This document shows, piece by piece, positions 16,135-23,084 of a stretch of DNA of 64,000 nucleotides. The translations under genes and the position numbers were made by a program. The number at the start of each line of letters is the position of its first letter. Positions within the stretch are counted from its first letter, which is position 1. The stretch is taken from positions 186,001 through 250,000 of the forward strand of contig CBDIHI010000009.1 in assembly GCA_965279075.1 (NCBI GenBank), in the 5' to 3' direction. This DNA is from SZAS-79 sp965279075. GTDB taxonomy: Bacteria; Pseudomonadota; Gammaproteobacteria; Burkholderiales; SG8-39. Under the pieces are notes generated by a model. That model was not told the origin of the DNA. It worked only from the letters and a program-made list of their open reading frames with translations, and searched no databases.

Positions 16135-16817
16135 GCACCGAAACCTTGCCGGCCCGGCCCCTGTCCGGGCAGGAACTCGACCGCCTCGAGACATTCCTCG
16201 AGGGCGACAACCCGTTCGGGTGGGAAACCATGCCGCTCGACATGCTGCAGGGGTTCCTGTGCGGCGTGGCGAGCACCCCGGAAGCCATCGAGCCCGGGGA
16301 CTGGCTGCCTTGGGCGCTCGGCATCAAGGACTGGCCGGAGACGCGGCCCGAAGCCGCCGCGTGGCTCGACCTCGTCCAGCGCCTCTACCTGCAGCAGATC
16401 CCGGCGCTCGAAGGCCGTGAGGACGCCGGCCTGATCCTGTACGACGAAACGCCGGGCGCGACCAACAAGTTCGAGTACTGGTGCGTCGGCTACCTCGACG
16501 GGCTGGAGATGTCGGCCGAGCCGCTCGACCAGCTCGGCGACCCGGCGGAAGTCGACGAGCTGCTGTTCCCGATGCGCGTGCTCGGCAATGCGTTCGAGGA
16601 CCGCGAGCGCGCCGGCTACACCGAGGCCAAGTGGAAGGCGCTGGTGGACGAGTGCGCGGAAGAACTATGGCCCTCGGTGTGCGACACCTACCGGTACGGC
16701 AATGCCCTGCGCAACCGTCCGACCACCGTCAGGCACGAGACGCCCAAGGCCGGGCGCAACGACCCCTGCCCCTGCGGCAGCGGGAAGAAATTCAAGAACT
16801 GCCACGGGAGAAACTAG
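16131..16817 (+). CDS. YecA/UPF0149 family protein with C-terminal SEC-C zinc motif
   Basis: A 228-residue protein. The N-terminal UPF0149 domain has LDRLETFLEG, MPLDMLQGFLCGVAS and FEYWCVGYLDGLEM. The C-terminus ends in a SEC-C metal-binding motif, RNDPCPCGSGKKFKNCHG, the zinc motif also found at the end of SecA. Function is unknown; SEC-C motifs often mediate ribosome or SecB-like contacts. It is translationally coupled to lgt (ATGA). The AT-rich island begins directly after its stop codon, so this gene marks the left border of the insertion. Confidence 0.9.
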   Translation: MSTETLPARPLSGQELDRLETFLEGDNPFGWETMPLDMLQGFLCGVASTPEAIEPGDWLPWALGIKDWPETRPEAAAWLDLVQRLYLQQIPALEGREDAGLILYDETPGATNKFEYWCVGYLDGLEMSAEPLDQLGDPAEVDELLFPMRVLGNAFEDRERAGYTEAKWKALVDECAEELWPSVCDTYRYGNALRNRPTTVRHETPKAGRNDPCPCGSGKKFKNCHGRN

Positions 16818-17015
16818 CGCACTTGATTGGGTGATCGTATCCGCAAGGCAGTGCTTTCTCGTGCAGGTTTCCTGTCTAGTTGATTGAACGCTCCCATGTG
16901 AAACGTGTCCCAATTTAGCTTCAGATAGGCATCTGATTACTAAGGAGTATTTTGGGTTGTCTAAGCCACATCCATTAAGAGTTACGTTTATGAGTAATTT
17001 ATCTCATAATACGAC
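16818..17015. other. AT-rich leader of the inserted two-gene module
   Basis: These 198 bases carry no plausible gene. Base composition falls sharply here compared with the preceding gene and stays lower to about 22380, marking the left end of a probable horizontally acquired segment. No convincing direct repeat with the right end (22349-22390) was found by eye, and no tRNA fragment is seen. The inverted repeat at 16988-17009 lies at its right end. Confidence 0.6.
16988..17009. promoter_or_regulatory. Inverted repeat before the ATPase gene, operator-like
   Basis: TTATGAG-TAATTTAT-CTCATAA has perfect 7-bp arms with an 8-bp AT-only centre and ends six bases before the ATG at 17016. Its right arm contains CATAAT, a plausible -10 hexamer. 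This is the position of an operator that would shut off the two-gene unit. It lacks a T-run, so it is not a terminator. Confidence 0.55.
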
Positions 17016-18293
17016 ATGTTTAGGCGTTTGATCGGAGATGCTGTGGCGTCGCGCTTAGCGGAAGCGCCTCGACACATTCAAATCTTTGCTGGTCCGCGCC
17101 AGATCGGCAAAACAACGCTAATTCAACAAATTTTGGCAGACCGCGACGCCGCGTCTTATGCCTACATTTCCGCTGATCCAACTTCACCCCTACTTGCCGC
17201 AGGGCGCCTAGAGCTAACGACCCAGTCCATCGTTGGTCCAACGGTGAATGCGTCTGGTGGCTGGTTATCAGACGAGTGGCGACGTGCTGTTGAAGCTGCT
17301 CGAGGTTGGGCCACAAAGCAAGGCTCACGTGGACTTCCCCCTCTTCCATATCTACTGGTAGTGGATGAAGTCCAGAAGCTCCATAACTGGTCCGAAATTA
17401 TTAAGGGCCATTGGGACGCTAACTTACACAGCGCGCACCCAATGCATATCGTATTGCTCGGCTCCTCTCCATTGCTTATGAAAAAAGGGGTTTCCGAAAG
17501 CCTCGCTGGACGCTTTGAGTTAATTCGAATGACTCACTGGTCGTTTGAAGAAATGAACGAAGCATTTGGCTTGAGCTTAGATCAGTATATTTACTTCGGG
17601 GGATATCCAGGCAGCGCCCAATGGATTCACGACGAAACCCGCTGGCGTAACTATGTCGTCGATAGCCTCATAGCTCCAATTATCGACAAAGATATTCTCG
17701 ATATGACTCGCGTCGATCAGCCAGCTCTATTGAAACAACTCTTCGAAATCGGATGTGCTTATTCCGGACAAATTGTCGCCCTAGACAAAGTACTGGGCCT
17801 CCTAAATAGCACTGGAAATACCGTCACCTTAGCGCGCTATCTAGAACTCTTGGACAGCGCAGGATTGCTACGCGGGCTCTTGAAATATTCCGAGCACGAA
17901 GTCCGGCGAAGACGCTCGCCGCCGAAATTTCAAGTCCGCAACACGGCACTCATGAGCGCGACAGGAACGTATAGCTTTAACGAAGCGCAGGCTGATCGCA
18001 GCTATTGGGGCCGCCTAGTTGAAAGCGCGATTGGATCACATCTCTGCAACGCAACAGATGCAAACGTAAAGGTGCACTACTGGAGAGAGAGCCCTCTTGA
18101 AGTAGATTTTGTTGTCGGAAAAGGGAAACGTCTGGTTGCCATAGAAGTGAAGAGCGGGAAATCCACCGGGACATTGGCTGGGTTAGCCGAGTTTTCCCGT
18201 CGCCACGCCGACTGTAGATCTCTAACTGTGGGTAGCGAAGAGCTTCCCCTGGGAGAGTTCTTGCGTTACCCAGTGTCACACTGGCTCGAATAG
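17016..18293 (+). CDS. AAA ATPase with DUF4143-type C-terminal domain
   Basis: A 425-residue protein. The N-terminal AAA module has Walker A GPRQIGKT (26-33), Walker B YLLVVDEVQKL with D117/E118, and a sensor-like HIVLLGSSPLLMKKG near 144-158. The middle holds a winged-helix-like stretch (LLKQLFEIGCAYSGQIVALD, then TLARYLELLDSAGLL). The C-terminal DUF4143-type domain ends in a restriction-endonuclease-like pattern, EVDFVV..RLVAIEVKSGK, with D364 and E377-x-K379. Such ATPases are widespread and mostly uncharacterised; many sit in mobile or defence loci. The gene lies in AT-rich DNA, and its TAG stop shares a base with the GTG start of the next gene. The ATG has no obvious ribosome binding site, so a leaderless transcript is possible. 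Confidence 0.85.
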   Translation: MFRRLIGDAVASRLAEAPRHIQIFAGPRQIGKTTLIQQILADRDAASYAYISADPTSPLLAAGRLELTTQSIVGPTVNASGGWLSDEWRRAVEAARGWATKQGSRGLPPLPYLLVVDEVQKLHNWSEIIKGHWDANLHSAHPMHIVLLGSSPLLMKKGVSESLAGRFELIRMTHWSFEEMNEAFGLSLDQYIYFGGYPGSAQWIHDETRWRNYVVDSLIAPIIDKDILDMTRVDQPALLKQLFEIGCAYSGQIVALDKVLGLLNSTGNTVTLARYLELLDSAGLLRGLLKYSEHEVRRRRSPPKFQVRNTALMSATGTYSFNEAQADRSYWGRLVESAIGSHLCNATDANVKVHYWRESPLEVDFVVGKGKRLVAIEVKSGKSTGTLAGLAEFSRRHADCRSLTVGSEELPLGEFLRYPVSHWLE

Positions 18294-21200
18294 TGGCCCT
18301 CCCGCCGCCAGTGCCAAAATTTCTAATAAAACGCTTCGCAGTTGAGTTTTCTCCCGAGACGCGGGGAATACCGAGCCCTCTATCCAGTTGGCGCGAAATC
18401 GGTGCCTATGTATTGCTTGCGGAACCGGGAGCGGGAAAGACGGAAACTTTTAGATACGAAGCAAGGGAGACCGATTCTGAATACATCACAGCTAGCGATT
18501 TTATTACATTGCGATCCCGGAACTTCAATACGAGCAAACCGATATTTATAGATGGATTGGATGAAATTAGAGCGGGGTCTGTCTCTTATCGAGCACCGCT
18601 AGACGAAATTCGTAAGCGCCTCGACGAACTAGGGCGACCAAAGTATCGAATATCTTGCCGCGAAGCAGACTGGAGAAGCGCCGTTGATAGCGAGAAGCTC
18701 AAGGCGGTGGCACCAAACGGCGAATTTGCGGAGCTTCACCTTCAAGAACTAAATGACCAAGATATTGCATCGATTCTGCAAAACTTAGGTGTCGGAGACC
18801 CGGAGAAGTTTCTGGCTGAATCGGAGCGCCACGGAATTCGCCCTTTACTTGGGAATCCTCTACTACTCAATCTAATGGCAAAAGCCGTTGGAACCCCTAG
18901 GCAGTGGCCCGACAATCGCAGCGCAATCTACTCAATGGCTTGCCGTCAGTTGGCCATAGAGCACAACGAAGAACATCGATCTGAGAAACGCTGGGATCAA
19001 CTATCGATTGATCAGCTACTTCATGACGCCGGTCTCATTTCTGCGCTTCTACTCCTCGCTGGTATTCCGGGAATAGCAAACGAAACCTACGCCCCTGGAG
19101 AGTCCAAACTTAGCGCGGAAATGCTGCCAAAGAACTTGCACGTAAATGACGTCGGAGCAGCTCTATCGAGCAAGCTCTTCCTTGCTGATGGCCGCCAACT
19201 AACGCCACGTCACAGAACAATTGCCGAGTTTCTGGGTGCTCGCGTTGTTTCCGAAAAAATTGAAGCGGGCCTGCCAATTCGTCGCGTTCTTGCACTCGTA
19301 AGTGGATCAGATGGCGGGGTTGTAGATCCCCTACGTGGATTTCATGCTTGGCTCGCCACATGCTGCAAATCAGAGCGCCGGCTTTTAATTGATCGGGATC
19401 CATTGGGTATCGTTCTGTACGGAGATCTAAAGAGTTTCACCACACAGGAAAAAGGACTTGTCCTAGAAGCGCTAAACCGAGAAGCACAAAGGTTTGCTTG
19501 GTTTAGAAGAGGTCATTGGGAAGACCATCCATTTGGGGCGCTAGGAACGCCGGACATGGCAGATGTTTTTCGAAATCTACTAGCCTCCTCCGATCGTTCA
19601 GTAGCACATCAATCATTGCTAGGGTGTGTACTCGACGCAATTAAGTTTGGCGATCCGATGCCAGATCTACTGCCGCACCTATTGGCAATCGTGCGCGACT
19701 CAACTTTCGGGTCGAATACCCGACTCTCAGCCCTCGATGCATGGTTGGCAGAACCGACTCCCGATTGGCTAGTTGCGCGCCTGGTTTTGGACGAAATTAA
19801 TGCTGGAAAAATATCCGATCCAGAAGATAAGCTCGCGGGATGCCTGCTAAACAAGCTGTACCCGGAATTTATGGGCCCGGAAGAAGTCATTGGTTATTTT
19901 CATAGTCCAAAATCAGAATCCTTCTATGGACAGTACCAAGATTTCTGGCGGCGGCGTCTGATCAAGTCAACTTCGCACGAAAGGTTGCGCGATCTAATGG
20001 CCGCATGGGTTCAATCGAAGCATCGAGTTGACGAAGATCGATACACAACGACACGCCATCACATTGCCGGCGATTTGCTAACCGCGGCGCTCCGTGCAGC
20101 TGGTGACGATGTATCAATCGAAACGCTCTATCTGTGGTTAGGGGTTGCGTTAGACAAGCATGGCTTTCTTCGCCTTACCGATGATGACGTCAAAGGTGCT
20201 AGAGATTGGCTAAGTGAAAGACCGGACAAGATCAAGGGAGTCATTTTATTTGGCTGGTCAAAGGTGCCTCGAGACAAGGTCAGCAGTCGTCGGTTTTTTT
20301 GGGAGGCAGAGGAGCGCGTGTTGCGTTCTGAGTTGCCGTCCGACTGGCCATTTTGGCTTCTCGAGCAGGCAGCATCAACTAACGACGAAGAGCTAGCGAA
20401 GTACTGCTTTGAAACGGCCGCGCGATCTGCTATCGACAATCGGCCTAGGTTTCCCATGACATTGGAAGCGGTCGAAGATTGGGTAAAGCAGAATCGAAAA
20501 AAGTGGAGAGACGCCGATCAATGGTTACAAGCAGCTTGGACTGAGCCACTCGATCATTGGAAACGTGAAGAAAAGATTCGGAAACGAGAGCACGACTCAA
20601 AAAGGGAATTGATGCGGCGAGAACGCCGTCGCCATATTGAGCCTCTTTTAAAGCTGATTCAGTCGGGGAATGCATCCCCAGGGGTCATGCATCAAGTTGC
20701 ACTAGCCTATGACAAGAGATATTTCGACATCCATGGAGAAACTCCCCTCGAGAGAGTGCAGGATTTCTTGGGTGGTAGTCATGAAGAAGCCGCACTAGCA
20801 ATTGAAGGGCTAGCAGCAACGCTAGATCGAAAAAATTTGCCTGAGGTCGACGAAATACTCAAGCTAGACCGCAAAGGAAGGCAGCACTTTATTCGTTTCC
20901 CATGCCTTCTTGGAGCACAACTTCGGTACGAGCGTGACCCAAGTGTTTATCTTAGCTGGAGTGATGAGCTAGCGCGTAAGTTGGCGGCCTTCTGGCTAAC
21001 CGAGGGGGTTGGCAATCAGCCGGAGTGGTTCTCGGCCCTTATTTCTTCTCGCGCGCTCATTGTCGGTCCGATACTCGAAAAATTTGCGACGCAGCGTATC
21101 CGTAAGCGCGGAGAAGGTCATGTAGTTGGACTTTGGTTGCTCGCTAGAGAAGAGCGTTTCCGGGAACTTTCTCGGATTGTGGTTCCGGGACTAATTCGGT

Positions 21201-22348
21201 CATTTCCGATTCGCTCGAACGAGACACAACTCCGCATATTGAACGGCGAACTCTTGCCGGCCGCAATTGGGCACCTCACGCATGAGGAGCTATCTACACT
21301 CCTTGGGGATCGTCTTAAGCTGAAAAGCTTAGACGTGGCGCAACGAATAGCCTACTTGGTTGCTGGACTCAACGTGAATGGAGAGGTCTATTCGAGGACG
21401 CTACTAGACACCGTATCGAAGAACGAAAGCCGAGCCTCTCATGTTGGCCGCGCGCTCGTGTCACAAGGGGATCGAAAGAAGTCGGATTCCCCACTACCGA
21501 TTTCTGTAACTGGTCGACTCATCGAACTTATCGCACCACGGACTCTACCGGATCGAGCGACAGGCGCACACTGGGTCGGAGATACAGAGAATCGAAGAGA
21601 TTGGGTCTATCACCTTATAAATCAACTCGCTTCCAACGCGACAATTGAAGCGAGAAGAGAAATTGAGCGACTTATTGCACTGAAAGCTTTAGCTCGGTGG
21701 AAGCTAACATTAGAAGGTGCCGTATTTGATCAATCGCGTGCCTTTCGAGATGCTACCTTTCAGTTTATGGGTGCTCAAGAAGTCGCGGACGTGCTGACTA
21801 ACAAATCACCAGTCAACGCCCAAGATTTTGCTGCCCTGATTCTGGACCATCTTTTAGGCATCGAGGCCTCATTGCGAGGGGATGATACAAACGGCCTAAG
21901 GTTATTCCGGCGAGATGATGGATTCACACCAAAAAGCGAAAATGAATGTCGAGACCTTCTACTCGATCGAATGAGAAGGCCTTTGCTTGCCTTGGGAGTA
22001 AATATTGAGAAGGAGGGTCAGTCCGCGAATGACACGCGTGTGGATATGCGCGCGGAATACCTAAGGCTTGGTAGTAGGCTTGCTGTCCCAATTGAAATAA
22101 AGAAGGAGGATCATCGTGAACTTTGGTCAGCTTGGCGCACTCAATTGCGCAAATACACGATGGATCCGGCATCCGGCGGTGTTGGAATATATCTCATCCT
22201 TTGGTTTGGCAGAAAAGTCCGCACCACTTCCGAAGGCGTGCGTCCATCTACACCGACAGAGTTGAATCGACTCCTTTCTGACGCTATGCCCAGTGAAATT
22301 CGTGGTCGACTGTATTCAGTAGTTCTTGATCTGTCGATGGATAAGTAA
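18293..22348 (+). CDS. Large NACHT/STAND-like NTPase with C-terminal PD-(D/E)xK-like domain
   Basis: A 1351-residue protein. The N-terminal NTPase has Walker A EPGAGKT (44-50), a NACHT-like Walker B PIFIDGLDEIR (83-93), the sensor strand YRISCREADW (118-127) and the helical LLGNPLLLNLMAKAV. The middle (about 330-1150) looks like helical repeats, with a charged coil rich in Arg, Lys and Glu near 757-790. The C-terminus has a nuclease-like core: D1251 in RVDMRAEY, E1268-x-K1270 in AVPIEIKK, then QLRKYTMDP and GVGIYLILWFG. The order NTPase, long repeat region, nuclease recalls STAND immune receptors, though there the effector is usually N-terminal. The GTG start overlaps the stop of the upstream ATPase by one base. 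I cannot name a described system that it matches. Confidence 0.75.
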   Translation: MALPPPVPKFLIKRFAVEFSPETRGIPSPLSSWREIGAYVLLAEPGAGKTETFRYEARETDSEYITASDFITLRSRNFNTSKPIFIDGLDEIRAGSVSYRAPLDEIRKRLDELGRPKYRISCREADWRSAVDSEKLKAVAPNGEFAELHLQELNDQDIASILQNLGVGDPEKFLAESERHGIRPLLGNPLLLNLMAKAVGTPRQWPDNRSAIYSMACRQLAIEHNEEHRSEKRWDQLSIDQLLHDAGLISALLLLAGIPGIANETYAPGESKLSAEMLPKNLHVNDVGAALSSKLFLADGRQLTPRHRTIAEFLGARVVSEKIEAGLPIRRVLALVSGSDGGVVDPLRGFHAWLATCCKSERRLLIDRDPLGIVLYGDLKSFTTQEKGLVLEALNREAQRFAWFRRGHWEDHPFGALGTPDMADVFRNLLASSDRSVAHQSLLGCVLDAIKFGDPMPDLLPHLLAIVRDSTFGSNTRLSALDAWLAEPTPDWLVARLVLDEINAGKISDPEDKLAGCLLNKLYPEFMGPEEVIGYFHSPKSESFYGQYQDFWRRRLIKSTSHERLRDLMAAWVQSKHRVDEDRYTTTRHHIAGDLLTAALRAAGDDVSIETLYLWLGVALDKHGFLRLTDDDVKGARDWLSERPDKIKGVILFGWSKVPRDKVSSRRFFWEAEERVLRSELPSDWPFWLLEQAASTNDEELAKYCFETAARSAIDNRPRFPMTLEAVEDWVKQNRKKWRDADQWLQAAWTEPLDHWKREEKIRKREHDSKRELMRRERRRHIEPLLKLIQSGNASPGVMHQVALAYDKRYFDIHGETPLERVQDFLGGSHEEAALAIEGLAATLDRKNLPEVDEILKLDRKGRQHFIRFPCLLGAQLRYERDPSVYLSWSDELARKLAAFWLTEGVGNQPEWFSALISSRALIVGPILEKFATQRIRKRGEGHVVGLWLLAREERFRELSRIVVPGLIRSFPIRSNETQLRILNGELLPAAIGHLTHEELSTLLGDRLKLKSLDVAQRIAYLVAGLNVNGEVYSRTLLDTVSKNESRASHVGRALVSQGDRKKSDSPLPISVTGRLIELIAPRTLPDRATGAHWVGDTENRRDWVYHLINQLASNATIEARREIERLIALKALARWKLTLEGAVFDQSRAFRDATFQFMGAQEVADVLTNKSPVNAQDFAALILDHLLGIEASLRGDDTNGLRLFRRDDGFTPKSENECRDLLLDRMRRPLLALGVNIEKEGQSANDTRVDMRAEYLRLGSRLAVPIEIKKEDHRELWSAWRTQLRKYTMDPASGGVGIYLILWFGRKVRTTSEGVRPSTPTELNRLLSDAMPSEIRGRLYSVVLDLSMDK

Positions 22349-22382
22349 GCGTCAATAGCGACTGCTTGGGTTTTCCAGTACG

Positions 22383-23036
22383 TTATTCGACCATCTGGCG
22401 TTTCTTAAGGTAGTAATGCCAGAGCAGCCGCGCAGCCGTCGCACGGTGAGGGCTCCAGGCCCGGGCGCGCCGGGCGAGCTGTTCCGGTGTAGGCCGTTCA
22501 CGCAGTGTCCAAAGGCGGCGCACCGCCTCCATCAACGCGAGGTCTGCAGCGGGAAACACGTCCGGCCGGCGCAACGCGAACAACAGGTAACAGTGCGCGG
22601 TCCACGGCCCCACGCCGTGCAGGGCGTCCAGCGCCTCGATCGCGGCTTCGTCCGGCTGGCTCCGAAGGGCGTCGAGGTCGAGCGCGCCGGCCTGCAGTTG
22701 CGCCGCCAGGCGCGACAGGTACGCCGATTTCTGCCGCGTGACGCCGAGCGAGCGCAGGCCGGCCTCCCCGAGCTTCGCCACGTTCTTCACGCTCACGCCG
22801 CCCGCCGCCTCGATCCTCGCGTACATCGCGCGCGCCTGGGCGAGCGACACCTGCTGCTCGAGCATCAGCAGAGCGAGGGTCGCGAATCCCGGCTCGCGCG
22901 GCCACAGCGGTGGCGGACCATGGCGCTCGAGGACCGTGGCAAAGCGCGGTTCCGCGCGGCATAGCGCCCGCACGGAGCGGTCCAGACCAGCCTCGTCGAG
23001 GCACGCAAATTCAGGACTTTTATCTTTCAACCCCAA
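22383..23036 (-). CDS. HhH-GPD base-excision DNA glycosylase (AlkA-like)
   Basis: A 217-residue glycosylase. The helix-hairpin-helix is LHGVGPWTAH (139-148), followed by the catalytic aspartate region DVFPAADLALMEAV with D165 as the likely catalytic residue. The N-terminal part has the helix pair LALLMLEQQVSLAQARAMY typical of AlkA/Mag1-type 3-methyladenine glycosylases. It lacks the Fe-S cysteines of EndoIII/MutY. It should remove alkylated bases. It starts just downstream of a palindromic repeat (23065-23082) and ends 34 bases from the end of the AT-rich island, so it marks the island's right border. Confidence 0.88.
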   Translation of the reverse strand: MGLKDKSPEFACLDEAGLDRSVRALCRAEPRFATVLERHGPPPLWPREPGFATLALLMLEQQVSLAQARAMYARIEAAGGVSVKNVAKLGEAGLRSLGVTRQKSAYLSRLAAQLQAGALDLDALRSQPDEAAIEALDALHGVGPWTAHCYLLFALRRPDVFPAADLALMEAVRRLWTLRERPTPEQLARRARAWSPHRATAARLLWHYYLKKRQMVE

Positions 23037-23064
23037 TGACTGGAGCCACTCCCAGGGCAGTTGA

Positions 23065-23082
23065 TGTACTGGTACCGGTACA
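23065..23082. repeat. 18-bp palindrome, copy B
   Basis: TGTACTGGTACCGGTACA differs from copy A (1502-1519) at one position, which breaks the perfect symmetry into a G-T-type mismatch. It lies between the stop of the GlcD-GlcF fusion and the start of the glycosylase, so it may sit in the glycosylase promoter. Confidence 0.65.
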
Positions 23083-23084
23083 GT

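Noticed and set aside
17016..22348. Toxin-antitoxin pair
   Set aside because: Both products are large and the first is an ATPase, not a small DNA-binding antitoxin; nothing resembles a known toxin fold.
16818..22390. Direct repeats or a tRNA attachment site at the island borders
   Set aside because: Comparing both ends by eye gave no convincing match and no tRNA 3' end is visible.
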